Shown piece after piece: positions 11,831 to 26,182 of a stretch of DNA of 64,000 nt (position 1 is the first letter of the stretch; the number at the start of each line of letters is the position of its first letter). The DNA comes from Melanocharis versteri (lineage: Eukaryota > Chordata > Aves > Passeriformes > Melanocharitidae): the NCBI GenBank assembly GCA_013397845.1, contig VZTG01009368.1, positions 187,285 through 251,284 of the forward strand, read 5' to 3'. The notes beneath the pieces were generated by a model. It did no database searches. It worked only from the letters and a program-made list of their open reading frames with translations, and had not been told where the DNA came from. Both the position numbers and the translations under genes were made by a program.

Positions 11831-14800
11831 CAAAGGAACAAACAGCCTCAGTCACTTATGGAAAAAGCAAGACTTGCAGTACCGTTTAGATGTACGATGC
11901 AGTAGAATTTGGGAATTTTAAGTCAAATGGCATGAAACTAAAGAGTGGTGCCATTTTCCATGCAAAAAGAAAATATTTCATGAATTCTAGGTGTTGGAAA
12001 TTGATTTGATTCCTCATCAGAATGAAACTTTAAAAGAAAATCAGGTTGTTCATTGGCAGGCCATCTGTCTGAGATATGAGAAACTTAAATATAAGCGTGT
12101 CTTGCAGGGTGATTCTTTTTCTCAGATATGAGTCCATTAACTTTATAGTTTGAATTAATTAGTGTTTCCAGACAGACAAATACTTTCTCAAACATTTTTT
12201 GATCAGTCATGGCTATGCTAAGACAGGTAAGCAGTCTGTGCTGTATGAAGGGAATTTCCAGGCTAAGATGCATTTCTGAGTTATGTCCATGTCATGGTCA
12301 TCCTTGGCAGCTAAAATAGTCAATAAAAGGTTACAACAGCTGAGGCAACTCTGCTTTGAGCCTCTCTGAGTGCTTAGGGCACATCTGCTTCTGCTTTGGT
12401 CGTTTCCTTACCTAGATCTGATGTTCTGCACTTATGAATATTCTTTCTCTTCCTATGGTGAGAGATCTTTTACTTCTGGCCCATGTAAACCTGCTTATAC
12501 CAAATTAAAGTTTGGGACTGCCTACAGGCTCATTGCATGGAATCATCAAGGAGTACTGGGTTAAAATGGATTTGACGCTCTGATTTGCTAACTTTGTCTG
12601 CTTGTATTTGTGTTGAACTTCAGTAGCTACCTGGTAGTCCTACTACTTTACTAGTCTTTCACTGCTTCTGTACAAGCCCTTCTTGCACCACAAAAGTTGT
12701 AATAATACTGTGTGGTGCTAAAACTTATAGGCTGTGCTCCACATCAGTTCAAAGTGAAATAACTAATATTAAGAAAATCTGCAATTGCATTAGCATTAAC
12801 TGTGCCTTACGTTAGTGCAAAAAATTATGCATCCTTTTCTTAAAAGCAAAAGTATGACCCCAGGTAGTAGGAAATACAGAAGGCATTTACTGTGATTTTC
12901 AGAGCACTCATTAGTGAGCTGGGAGAAAAAAAGAAATTTTTAAATTATGCCCATAATGAACTAGAAAATAAGAATTTTCTCTAGGCTAAATAACTGTAGA
13001 TGTACATAAAACAGAGAGTTTGTGGGACCTTTACGCTTGTTTGCACAAAATAAATGGGCTAATACATGGGGTTTGGACAGTAAAATTTTACTGATACCTG
13101 AAACTTCCCCAACTGACTATGACATTATTCTAAGAGTAGCAAGTAGAAAGTCATGTGTGAGGTTGCCAAATGTGTCTCAGAAACCAAACTGTATATTAAC
13201 ATCTACTGATTTCTCCTTATCTACCATGTTAGTAATGTCTTCAAACACGAGATCCCTTGCCTGATTTTATGCTTCCCATCTTTAATCAAGCTGTGTCTTC
13301 CCAGCTGCTCTCCATCTTTAAGATAGTTTCTAGAGACGAGCTCCGTTAAAATACAAACTCTAAAGCAGGGAACAAGGCTGGCTCCGAATTTGTATTGGGG
13401 GCTACTTTGCCCAAGACTACCCTTATGAATGCCAAGACTGGAAAATATAAAAATTTGACTACTATCATACCAGACTGATGGGTTTCCAACTGAATCTTTT
13501 AGTGATTAATGTTATCTGCTGCTTTCAAGCCGTCTTGAAATTGAATCCTCTGATAAAAAGATCGATTTAAAAGTCAGTGGACATAAGAAATATAGATGAT
13601 GTTTTCCCAAAAACATTTGGGCCAAACAAGTTTTCAGATGGATTATTCACACATACTCATGAAAAACTAAATGTCTACTAAAGTTTATACCTGTTCAGTG
13701 TTCAAAAACATAAATTTAAAATCAATTTTTGTTACTAGCATAAAGGTAACCAAATGTGCAACCTAGTTGTTTCTAGTGAAAGTGGAACATCCAGAAGAAT
13801 ATAAATCATAACATTATTTTTCACATACACATCACTTCCACATTTATAGTTAGTTGGATTAACTTTAAAGCTATTTAGTTAGAATTTTAAATTATTTGAA
13901 AAGGATATAAATATAAATATATAAATATAAAAGTATATATTTTTAAAAGTAAAACAATTAAAGATTCTATCTGTTTGCATCATTGTTGGTGTCTGCAGGT
14001 GCTTTAGGAATCTTTTCTTGTTTACAAATGAAGTCGTGCTAGTGATAATAAAAACCATTCATGAAAAAATGCCCTCTTGCAACACTCAAAGCAATTTGTA
14101 GGATTAGTTCTATACAAAAGAGTGCAGGATACTGCACACTTCCAGTCCCCGTATTCATTATGGCTAAAACTGAATTAGCTAGGATTATATTTAAACAATA
14201 TTAACTGTAGCAGACAATTTAGATTGGTGAAGAGCTAGTGCATAAAATGGGTTTATAAAATAACATGGAGTTATGTGGTGGGGTTTTGTGCAATGGTTTT
14301 TCTGTTGCACTTTGCTAACTAGATCATTTGTCTAAGATCTGAGAAGTAGCAGCAGCTATGAGAATAACAGCGAGAGTGCAGGATTAGGTAAAGAGAACCA
14401 TATTTTGGAGGGTTTGAAAGATAAGCTTAGGTGCGTGTTCCCAGCTATTACAAAAATTCTGCAAACCCCATTTGTCTCGTGTCTATGTAGAAGAGCAAGC
14501 AACGGTTGTATTTTAGTTACACTATCATATTTTTTTCGCATTTTTGGGGATGCCTGAATACACCTACCCTTTAAAGCTGACATTTTTCAGGCAAAAAGAA
14601 AAGACCAATGGGTTGATTAATGAGGCATTTGTACACCACTGGGTAAAAAGTATTTTAAAAGAAGGTCCACCTCATCGATGCATTGTTTTCAGGTTGGGTT
14701 TTTGGTTTTTCTTTTGGATTTTTTTGGTAGTTTGAGCGTGGAGTGTGAGCTTAAACACTGAGACAGTGCTGCCACCTTGAGGATTTTCTTGAAGAATGTC

Positions 14801-17736
14801 CGTCGGCAGAAGTGAAAATCAATTGCACACACTAGCTGAACAGTTTGTGTTCTCGCTTGTATATGCATAAGACATGCTAAGTAACAATAGCATATGGAAA
14901 ATATGTATTCCATAGAAAATTCTCCAGAAAATGTAATAATGCTGTGACAAACGTCTATAAACTTAAGCTTAGAAAATGTAGAGATGAGCTGTTTTACATA
15001 CAGGTTTCAGAATAACTTTACTTCTCGTTATCCAGCGATCAAGGTGGGAATACTTTTCTTGGCAATGCTAGGTACCACTGGCACACAGAAGCAACAGATC
15101 TGTGTGCGAAATACAGATGGACTTATGAGTTCAAAGGAAACCTGGCAGGGTTACAAGACTAAGCTTGTTTACACAACCTGGGACTTAAGTAAATTCACTC
15201 CAATTATGGAATGTCTGTGGTTTAGGATATTCAGCCTAAGATACTTTTTGTTTGTGCCCAGCTGAGACAGGAACTATATCCTGCAAGGGGATCCCCAGAC
15301 TGTAGCCCTGCATCAGAAAACAACATTAGTCACTGCTGCAGATCCACATTTGCGTGAGATTTATTGAGGTACATCCAACTGCAGGGTTTAGGGTATTTTT
15401 TTCCAGAATTTTGTCACTATAATGCTGATTTTCACCACATCCAATTTTTTTACTTTGTTCATCAATAAAAATTCATAGGCTGATGTTAAGCGCCTATGAA
15501 AGGAGAAAGTTTTGAATGGAATCCATAACAAAAAGTACTCACGAATAACAAAAATACATGTCATTACAAAAAAAAAAAAAGAGGGCATCAGGAATACTGT
15601 CCTTGAGAGCTGAGTCTACTCTGAGAGACTTAAATTCACCGTCTGGAGCTTCTTGTGTTTGGCATCTGTGTCTGCCATTTAGAGAACAGAAGATTGATCT
15701 GGTCTTTTTGGATACAGAAGGAGATGGTGCCAACACTATCCTCTTCATATTGTTTCCCAGTGTCAACCATACTCACTCAGGAAACAGAAAGTAAGACCTT
15801 TAGTCCCTCCTTATCTTGATTTGTGTTTCCTACTTCCCAGACATCTTGCACCTTGCTACTGAGACTTTTCCCTGAGTGAATGATAGAGAACGGCTCCCCT
15901 TGCACCTCTTTTTTTCTGGCATTACGAAACAAGAAAGCTTACATGTTAATTTCAACAGCAAAGATGAAGAGTGGCCCTTTCCTCGCTATGTTTAATTGCA
16001 TTACCGCAAGACAAAAATTTGAACTTGAATAGAGAAATGAGACGTTTTACTTCAGAGGGAATGCTCTTTTGTTAGAGCACCTATTCCAGTGAGGAGTGAA
16101 ATTGAATAGTTGCCATGTTTTACAATAATTTCAATGCTTAGGCCTGGTATGGTTTAAGAGCAATGATGAAGCCCGATCGAGAAGAAGGTGAAGAGGGAAG
16201 AAGGTGAAGGGAAGCTTTATACCTGGAGATAGCTGTCTCAGCTACCAGTAGGCAGGGAGCTGCTCTGGCCCCAAGGGCAGTAGATTGGAACACTTGCAGA
16301 AGAAAATTTCAGAAGATGTGAAAACCTCAGCAACGGAAATTTAACAGCTACAGTCTCTGTGAAAGTTGAAGAGATTCAGAGGAGCCAGAGCAGCAGTCTT
16401 CAACTTCAGTGTTCAAATTCTCACCAAGTCCCACTTTAGTGTCTAAACCCCTTAATAAGCTAAACTATGTATACTGATTTCATATTTCTTGTTCTCAAGG
16501 ATAGTGAATTTCATCACCCTAGATAGACATTTCATTAATAGACACTAAAATTAGCTTCAATTTATTTTTAACTTGGCTCAAAAAAGGAATTCATCATTAA
16601 CCTACAGCAACAGATTTACAGGAATGGATCCCCTGATAAGGGAGTGAGCAGATAAACACCCCTCTGCCAGGTTATGAATACTGTGAGGTATTCAGAATGA
16701 TTTGCTGATAGTTAAAGATATTAAATACCTGTTTATACTGCATATAGAAGGCTTTGGGTCTGTAGAAGAGAATAGAGCTCTAAAGAAACCTGGCACCAAA
16801 CCCCTTACTTTTGTCGGAGGAGATCAGTGACACAGAAAAGGATTTTGTGGAGGGGAATGATAATACTCCTTAAACTCCAGTTGAACTTCATTTCTCCATG
16901 CATCTCAAGGTCTAAATATGTCCCAAGCAAATTTTAAAAGCTTTCTATTGCAATCAGCAGATGAAGTTACATCTGCTTTGCATCCATCCATTTTACATTA
17001 CGGCAGAATTTGGCACTATTACTCTACCAAGTTCTTAAGGGAAAACATTTCATTACTGGCATGCTTTTATTTATTTGTTTTTGCTTGAGATAACACAATG
17101 ATGAAACAACTGGATTTTATTCACTTACTTAAATGCATTTCTTGGGCCACTCATTAAACAATAACATTAAAATAGCAGGGAGAACCATCTGGCTTTTTGA
17201 AGTTTTTTTCCAATACTTTACCAAACCACACGGAGTATTTTACCAGGAAATAATGTCTTCCTGGACAGTCTGGATTCTTTTCCACATGTATGGAGGGAAC
17301 TTGTTTATATTTGTATCCATTTCTCGCTTCAAAATAACTGGCTATAATGTAGTGAGGAATGCAGAGCTATATCACCGCATTTTGTATCTGTGTATCTACG
17401 GGGAAAACAACTGGTTGGGTTTTGTGTGCACAGATATACTCCATTTATATTTTAAGCTGACTCTCTGCTTTAAGCTGATTCCTTGCCTGTATATTATCTG
17501 GTCACTTGGCCAGAGGTGAAGGATCGGAAGAACTTCTGAATTGAATGAGTAACTAAAAATCTCTCATGAAGTCGCACAAAACTTACAGAATCAAAGATGT
17601 CTCTGTCTGAAACCTCTCAAACCCGGAAAAATTAGATTTTAGTAGCTCTACATAAATAACTTCGATATAGTTTCTTATTTCTTGTTCTTAAGTGTAAAGA
17701 CCCAAACTTTGAATTCAGTGCTTTGAGCATTCAGGT
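11831..17736. other. Unique non-coding stretch with minor simple repeats
   Basis: It contains an (ATAAAT)-type AT-rich tract at about 13904-13940 and two copies of GAAGAAGGTGAAG at 16181-16193 and 16197-16209. At 15540-15800 three frames are open at once, which is more likely compositional than coding. No gene or interspersed repeat was recognised. Confidence 0.55.
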
Positions 17737-17754
17737 AATAATATATATATATAT
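17737..17754. repeat. Short (AT)n microsatellite
   Basis: About nine AT dinucleotides in a row. It is a simple repeat with no visible role. Confidence 0.8.
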
Positions 17755-19474
17755 TCATGGAATATGTTAAGTGGTTTGAAAGGGCTATCACCTAACAGAA
17801 AGCAGAGTCCTCTACTGAAAACTGACTGAATTTAGGACTGACAGTTCCCATATAACCTTCCTCTGCCAGAGGATATGAGGGAAGGAATGGAAGAATCCAA
17901 AAAAATCTGATGTATCGATCCAAAAAGGGCTTAGGAATATGCTCCAAATTTATAGCAAAATGAGAGAGGTTAATAAAATCTTCTGGTTCAAAACCCAAGC
18001 TCATCGTCATACCACTTCCATTCAGTTAAAATAGGAGTATATGAATATTCTCACCATATCTTCACCACACTTTCACTTTTCTGACAGCTCATTCACCTCG
18101 GTGACTCCATGTAAGAGTGCTTTGGAAACATGGAAGGCACTACAGATTCATTGAGTCAATCGGAAAATGGTATTAGAAGTTCATTTATCAATGTTTTACT
18201 ATCAGACTGGAAGGATGTTTTAGAAGTATATTGGCCAATGCCGTGGATGACAAGAAAAGCATACTTATTACAGTTTTATACAGGGTGAGTTATACAAAAA
18301 GACAGGATTTAAACTCAAAATTAGCAAACTGAGGACATTATTTGGAAAAAAAACAGATTCAACTTGAATGCAAACTTTTTCACACATGCAGGAGTAATCA
18401 ACTCCATTAACTAGCTGAGGAATGACAGACTGTGCAAGAGTTCTGCTGAAAAGCACCTTGTGGTTATAGCAGATAACCAGCCAAACCCAAGCCACCAAAC
18501 TTGTGATGCTGAGAAAAAGATAAGTATCATATTTACGCATACAGAATGTCATTTGCAAGCAGCACAATTTCTGGGGCTACTGCTTTGTCTTCTTTGGCTA
18601 CCTATATCTCACTAAGGGTCCCATCTGTACCTAATGTCTCATCCACCCAAAGGGTCTTCTCTGTAAGTGCAGACCAGTTGATGAAAATGTCAAGAGGGAC
18701 AGGAAAAGTCAGAGATATGAAAACTACAGCCTGTGAGAAACTGCTCCTGGTGGAGTCAGAGTAGTTTAATTTAGAAAACAAAGACTAAGATAAATTTGTC
18801 TTGAGATACACAAGCTAGATACATAGAAACATAAAATCTAGATACAAAGAGGAGAGAGATGAACTGCTCCCTGTGCCTGTATGAACCACATGACCACTGA
18901 AGAAAGCCCTGAGAGAGTTGAGGCACTTGAGTGGAGTTTTGAAGAACAATTTGAACAAGTATCTGTCAGGATGTATAACTGTCTTTGCATTTGATACATG
19001 GTATTTTTCCTGATCTGTTTTCCTATTACATTATTTGAAAATGCAGCAACAACCTAAATTTTCTAGACTAAGAGAGTCCAAATTGTAATAGGGTACAGTG
19101 GTTACTACTATAGCAGCCAAAAATGCCTCCAAGTATTCATGGCCAGGAACTGCCACTAATGCCGCAGGAACAATTGCCAGCAGGTGACCAGAGCACAGCA
19201 GGCTCTTTTAGGCCATCTGGTGCCATGTTTCCCATTTCCTCTTTGCTTTCTTGATGAAGTAGACAGCAATCTTTTCTATCTGTCCCCAAGTTAGTTATCT
19301 GTCTAAGGAGACAGTGACAAATGGTGAGCTCCCCATTAGCTACTAGTGGCATTTCACTATCTAGGAATTCACACTGGGATATTTATAAATGGGCTTTCAA
19401 GTCGGTGAACACACACCATCTTGAGGTTGCCTAAATTCCAATCATCACTTGAGACAACTGCAGAATTGCTTTGC
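17755..19474. other. Non-coding stretch, nothing recognised
   Basis: No long open frame, repeat family or exon-like segment was found here. Confidence 0.55.
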
Positions 19475-19479
19475 TTTTT

Positions 19480-19510
<31 letters not shown>

Positions 19511-19531
19511 CCTTTTTTTTTTTTTTCTTTT
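19475..19531. repeat. Interrupted poly(T) tract, about 57 bases
   Basis: Nearly pure T broken by single C or CC bases at four places. Read on the minus strand it is an A-rich tract. A poly(A) tail of a minus-strand retrocopy would put the body at higher coordinates, but that flank (19532 onward) shows no recognisable gene or SINE. A simple low-complexity tract is the safer call. The lysine-rich translation through it is an artefact. Confidence 0.8.
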
Positions 19532-22500
19532 AACAAGGAGAAAGCAGAGATCAGTTTGAAGATATGATCTGTGTTTTTGGCTGCCTCGAATTTTTCGGTA
19601 ATGTCATTTGACCCTGGGGGAAATACTTCTTTTAGTAAGTGCTTGTAGCATTTCATCTTCCTCCTTATTTTGCCCTGTAAAGTTGTGGGTATTTCAGCAA
19701 TACAGTATCTTGAGTCCTTGGAAAAAAAAGTGATTTAATATCTGGGGGGGAAATAATTAGTTAAATATTGAAAGAGGAGGCAAAACTTGGAAAGTTCTAA
19801 ATGTGAGAGTGGAGTTGTATGTTTTCACAGAACATTTGAACTAAGAAACACTTTTAATTAAAAAATTATATATACATATATATTTGTATTTGTTTTCCAC
19901 ACATACCTGCAGGTCCGTTTAGGTATAAAAGCTACTGAAATATTTCTACATGATTCAGATGTGCATATTATTTGTACATTAATATTTATATATATTATGC
20001 ATCTATTTTCAGTTCAATGCTGGCTCTCTAATTTGAGCTAAACACAATTCCAGTTAGTCTTCTTTTACATCTATAAATAGTGCAGATATAAGTGGGTTTT
20101 GCTCTCATAAAATTTTTGTAAGCAAAGACTAAGGTAAACAAGGATTTTTTTCTCCCCTATATTTTGAGTTAATGATTTTTTTAAAAGAACATCTTTGTCT
20201 TAAATCAAAAGCACACAGCCTGTCAATGGCTTTTGGTGATTTAGAAAACAACTGTGGATCATATGGCACTCAAAGGAAGAATGAGTTCACTGAAACTACT
20301 GCCAAACAGAATTTTGGAAGCAGAAATAGAACTGGGTAGGAAGTGGTTTTCCTGTCCCGCGAAAGTTTTCGAGATCTCATTTCTCCCATTTTGCCTCAGA
20401 ATGAACCTAAGACCTACCAAAAGTGAGAGAGAGAGAAAGAAAAAGCCCATCAGGCTGAACGGGTAAGCCCACAGCATCCTTGTTCAAGTGGCTGGTTGGG
20501 TAGGGTTCTTCCCCGGGACAAGGAGCACCAAGGTTAAGCTCCTGTTCTGACCCCAGCCTGTGTCCTGAACCTTGCCCTGTGTGACTGAGGATGCTCCGGT
20601 CACGTCAACTGCACATTGGATTGGCAGCACAATCAGTTACTACAGTGCCAATTATTTTGTTGCAGATATCTTGTTTTGCCCACCAAATTTTAGTGGTAAA
20701 CTGCTCTTTTCAACAGAAAGGTTTTCAATTCTGGGAAATCTCTGCCCTTTTACAGTTCTTGCAGAAATAATTTTACTCCCATTGTCCACACCAGAGGATG
20801 CAAAATTTTCTGTCGGTGTTCTAGTGGCTGCATACACATAGAGATAAGATCTTGGTCCCAAATCCTCAAAGGTATCTACGCACCTAACTCCCACTGAGAG
20901 ACGAAGACCAGACCAAAAAAAAGTGCAGTTTGGGTATTGCCACTGCAAGCTTGCAGACATATGGGACCTGCAATAGAATCCAGATGGACTGTTTCTCCCT
21001 CAGTGTCTGAAGCATAGGTGTACACTGGACTGATTTTGGGGCTTGTGCTGTCAGAGATCAGTCATATGCTGGGGATGATGGAGAACCATCCTGTCCTGAA
21101 GAAATATTTCAGAGCTTCTTGCAGCTTCAGAAGGGTTGCCTATGCTGTACAACAGCACTGGATGTCAATGGCTGGCCGAGTCTGCCCACGCTGCCATATC
21201 TGCACTCCTACTAATATTTCAAAAGAGTGACACCAATGTATTTCTTTCTACCCAAGGCTAATTCCAGACTTGTACTGGAACCTAAGCATCCATGGTGCAG
21301 AGAGGAGCACACACAGCTGCTTTGCTAACTCTGCAGGCTTCAAAATAGAATAAGCACAACAGCAAAGCCCTCTGGCAATAGAGCTGCTATAACTGCACAA
21401 TGAAGCTGCCGACTTTATCTTCCAGTTATGGCACCTCCATATTCAAATCCAAAGGTTACTCTGGAGCTGTATTAAGAGAGCCTAGCGGCACTTCCTCTGT
21501 CCTCCCCGCATCAGAGCCTCCAATTTCAGCCATTCCAGTGCGAGCTGAGGAAGGCAGCCCATCCGTTAATAGCAAGCCTGACTCCAGTTGATAAGTTAGA
21601 TCCCTGCTGCTTCTTTTCCGGTGACATCACTCTTTCATGTCTCTAGCCTTCTGCTAACAAGTCCTGCTTATGACATCGCTGCATCAGAGGGCACTGGCCT
21701 CAGGCAGTGGTTCAGAGCAATGCTAATGCTGCAGGTAAAGGAGGTGACTTCTGGAGAAGCAAAGCGAAATACGTTTGCCCTCCTTTTTTGTTTGATATCA
21801 TTTCATTCCCAAATCCCATGATGCCAAAAGATGACTGGATATTTTAAACAGCATCGTTCCCACAAAGCAGAAAGAGAACAAGTGGTCTGCTGCACAGCTG
21901 TGTTCGAACCCACCCACTGTACATAGAGTCTAGTTCAGCCTTTCTTTCTTATGAGGGTAATAAGTGTGCACATAGAATGAAATTAAGAACCCTTCCAAGT
22001 TCCGGGCCAGGTGCTGGGCAGATGTACAGTGAGGGGGTGGAGGAATTGTAGGGAAGCACTGAGAAGAAATCTCTCATAGACCACCGGGCAGCTGCAGAGC
22101 CCCACAAAGAAGTCTCACTGAGGCCTGTGGCTTACCTGGGAGCCCACAACAGAAAATGGGAGATGGGAGACTTCTGTTCAGCAGAGGACTCAGCCTTTTC
22201 ACACACGTCTCCATTCAGCATTTTTTCCACTTCCCCTTTGTTTTCATGCACAGAACTACCCGCTACAAGTGTATCTCTTCCTCTGAGTCAGGCTCTGACA
22301 CTTCTTTGCAGAATGACTCTCAGAAGTGAGCAAGGGGAAAGATTTGTCTCCTGATAGCTGTTACTGGCTTTTATTAGTACTTTGTTTTCAGACAATGGTA
22401 TGAAAAGGGCTGTCTGAAATCTGCATTTGGTTGTTGGCAGTCAATACATAAACTTTCACAAGTGAGATTTAATATGAGTCATGTAAAAAAAATTGAAGAA

Positions 22501-25500
22501 TTGAAGACTACACCTACTTTTACACATTCACTATATAGTCCAGATCATCACTTTCTGTTAACTAGCTACATTGAAATTTGCAGTGACTGATTGAACTTCT
22601 AAAGGGAACAGAAGTTAAGCTGCTGTGATGAAGTGTCCATGTAGTTCATTCAGCCTCAAGAAATGTATTGGTATTAACACAATTTACTATTTTGGGTGAA
22701 TATATTTTTCATGCCATTTAAAATGAAAAAAATTAAAATGGTCAGAAAATATTTATTCTCAAGTCTCAATCTTTAAACGAGCTTCAACATTTTTAAATTT
22801 TTTTTTTAATTTTTCTTTTGTAGTTTAAAAGAACAACAATGACATCCAGTGGCTGTAAATTTCTCCAACATTTTTACTTCCATATTTGACACCACATCTG
22901 GTGTAGAAAATAGATTTGTGCCTCATAAAATTGTAAAATAAGATATTAACTTCAATACATGCTGATAGAGGTGCAAAGTGTTAATGTGTCACCTTGAGAC
23001 ATTTTACAGTAGATATTGTTCTGGAATGTATGAACGTTTGTAAGACCCTTTTTTGGTAACGTTGAAATAAGTACAGTGAATTTGCTCCAGAACACTGAAT
23101 ACAGTTAAAGTTGGAATAAAATTAGCACATGCTTTTTAAAACTACTTTACATCTAGAAGTACTTATTAGTAGCAGCCCTTTCTTTCCTGCCTCCTACATC
23201 TATTTTGTGTATTTAGAAACCAGGAGTACCTGGTAGCTTTTCTATAATGACATGGACCATACCAGCCCTACAGATGGATAATGTCACCTATCATTACTTC
23301 ACCCTTCCTGAAGAAAAATAAAATACTTATTTCCATAGATATTGGTGGGGAAAAAGTGAATTGAGGAAGTGAACATTCTTTTCTAAGGTTCTGTGAACCA
23401 GGCAGGAAATGAGGCAGAGCCTCCCAGCCTGAAGATGCATTCACCAATGCAATTTAATTTTCACTGCTGGTAAAGATTAAAAAGAATTAATTAAAATTAT
23501 ATAGGATTTTATTTGAACAAATCCCTTTTTTAGCAAATCAATTACCAGAAGACTCTAGGAATAGTACCACCCTCTTTTTTTTCTTCTATGGACCGTTTTT
23601 CTTCTCATTTCTCTTAGTACCTGCACTGTCCAGTTTGCAGAACACATGACAGGTGGCTTCCACACCTCTGGCTCCTAAGTCACTGGGGTGACCCAGTGCT
23701 GCTCGTTACCACAGGGCTGCAGAAGCCCTGTGCAATGCCAGCTACTGACGGCATTCTCCATCTCGATTCTGGCTCACACAGCACACACCACCTGAAATCC
23801 CTCTCCTGGTCTCAGACAGCTTCAGGGCTCCCAAGCCCCTGTTCTGCAGTAGGTAAATCACTTTGCTTCAGGAGCTGGAAACAATCTAGGAACTTCCCCA
23901 GGGAGCCAGACAAACCTGGGCTTGCAACAGGGAATGCATGGATTTCAGTTAACCATCAACATTTAAGGCAAAGATGGATTTATGTGGAGGGAAAGGGATT
24001 CAGCAGTCTCTCCTGTGGCCAGTTGGATTTAATGAGACAGCTCTTGCTGTGGAGATTTCATTCCCAATCTAGCAGCCCAGCAGGGATGAGTTAATAGGTG
24101 GGCTTCTATTTTTTGCTACATAGTCATTCTCCTTTCCTTCAGTTTAGCTTCAAGTTGTGCATGTCAGTACATCTGAGAACAGTAAAATCAGCATTTAAAA
24201 AATGACGTGTTCTTTAAAGCAAAAAAAAAATATAAATTATGAAAGAATAGGGATGCTTCTCTTCTCCCAAGACTAAGTCTGTAGTTTTGCTCCGTGAGAT
24301 TTTCTGTATCAACAGTATATTTTATTTTCATTTATCTGTCTGTATTTTGCAGTTACAAACAGAATGGTTTTACAGTTTGAGAACTGTACCTGTATTGATC
24401 TGCACTAGAAATTAATTAAACTAATCTCCATCTTTTCTTCTTGCTGGTGGTACCTGACAGCTTCTTTCACCCAGCATTACTTGGAATTATTTACTAGCTT
24501 TCATCAACAAATTTAACTCCATAACCTTCTAAACACCTTGAAAATATCCACAGTCAAAAACTGAAATTGTGGCAGTTAGTTTTAAGAGATACAGAATGTA
24601 TAACTCTTTCTCTTAAATAGATTGGCATGATCGTTTCTCAGAGAAAGAAATGCATTTTCAACCTCACCTGCAGAGACTGGAGAGTAAATGATGCTTCTCC
24701 TGGTGCAAAATACATTTGCAAATCAAAGAGAAACTTAGCCCTTGATTTTTTCTAACATGGCATTCATGTCTCATGGTAAAGTCTCCTCCCAACTGTATTT
24801 AGGCTGCAAGTCTCCTTAGGAAACAGGCACAGACCTGCCAAGAACTGTATGTGGCTTGATGGGATTGAAAGTATCATTACTGAGGAAAACTACAGAGTGA
24901 AGGGAGGAAAAGGCTTGTTGATTTGAGATGTAATCTTCTCCTCTCTATTGACCCGACTTTGCTACGCACATTGAACAGTGATGAAAAGCAAAGGCAAAAT
25001 TAGAATAAAAGTGTTCTAATTAGCAAAGCATGTGTACCAAAACCTTCATTTTTGCGTTTTTAGAGACATGATTATGTTTATGTATGTATGGTATAAAACA
25101 TATACAAATAAATTTATACTAAAGTTTAGAGGTATTAAGGGTATAACTGTAAAATTGTGCAAAGTCTCTGACATTGAATAGATCTTGCAGGGAAAGAAAA
25201 ATCTTCCTCAGTTACACACAGCATAATTCCATCATTGTTCTGCATTATACTTTATTTGAGACCTAAATGAAGCCAAAAAGAGAAATCCCCATGGATATCA
25301 ACTGTCATCATTTTATTGCCTTGAGTGAAATCAATTTACAGCTATCATTTTTAGAGCCTCTGTGTCTACTGCCATGTCCACCACTCACACTGGAGCTCAA
25401 CTCCTTTCTCCTCCATCTCTTCTGCTCCCTGACTTGTCCCCAGAGTACCTGCCCACTGGAACAGGAGAGGCAGAACCTCTCCCAGCAGACAGCCAGTGTT

Positions 25501-26182
25501 TGTTATGGAGGGCATACTGAGGTCAAAATTTGTGGTTTTGATAAAGCATGAAGCACTCCAGCAATGCATTTCATTTGGGAATTAGCTAAGTGGTTCCCCT
25601 CATCAGTGGGAGCCATGGGCTGGTTTCCAGGTGCATCAAAAGAAGAATAACTGTTCTGTGAAAACAGAAGATTAGTTGACTTCACTTGCTAAAATATGCG
25701 TTCTCTCTCCCCTTAGGAAGATTAAAAAAAAAAAAAAAAACATGAATACTTGCAGACACACAGCAGCAAAATTTCACTTTTTATTATTGTCACTAATATT
25801 ACTTTTGTGCTTGCAGTCCGGGCAAGGCTGAGGAAGAGAAATTTGCAACCACAGAATAAGAGCCACATTCCCATCCCAACAAGTTTGCAATTTAGAGGCA
25901 GCAGATGGACCCAGACAGATGGCAGGGTACAGGCACCATGAGACATGACTGATCTCAGAGCATCCTCCTGCCTAATGTTGCTGACCTTGTGTAAGCCTAA
26001 TGGCCACTTTTGGGATGATATTTGAAGAAAAGGGAAATAGCATCAACATCTGGAACTTACGTCTCCTTGTAATTAAAATAGGAGATAATTTAGGAGCAGA
26101 AATTCACATATATAAATGTGCATACATTAATCGCTTTTCTCAGATTATGGTGTCATATGATATACATCAATAGACAAAATCT
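19532..26182. other. Unique non-coding stretch
   Basis: GC-richer patches occur at about 20.5-21.6 kb and 23.6-24.1 kb. The latter has a 132-codon + strand open frame of a length expected by chance. A poly(A) run of 18 bases lies at 25724-25741. No known gene, LTR or LINE was recognised. Confidence 0.5.

Noticed and set aside
15540..15800. Overlapping open frames on both strands with a GTGAGT donor at 15538
   Set aside because: Three frames are open at once, which indicates low stop density from composition rather than a particular coding frame.
16730..16780. A 31-base minus-strand micro-exon bounded by TTCTCTTCTACAG and CAG|GTATTT
   Set aside because: Too short to support and with a weak donor; such pairs are common by chance.
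19369..19656. A lysine-rich 95-codon minus-strand frame
   Set aside because: The lysines come from the poly(T) tract; there is no retrocopy body or recognised gene beside it.
21895..21920. TTCGAAC string resembling a tRNA T-loop
   Set aside because: The flanking bases do not form a T-stem and no anticodon or acceptor arms could be placed.
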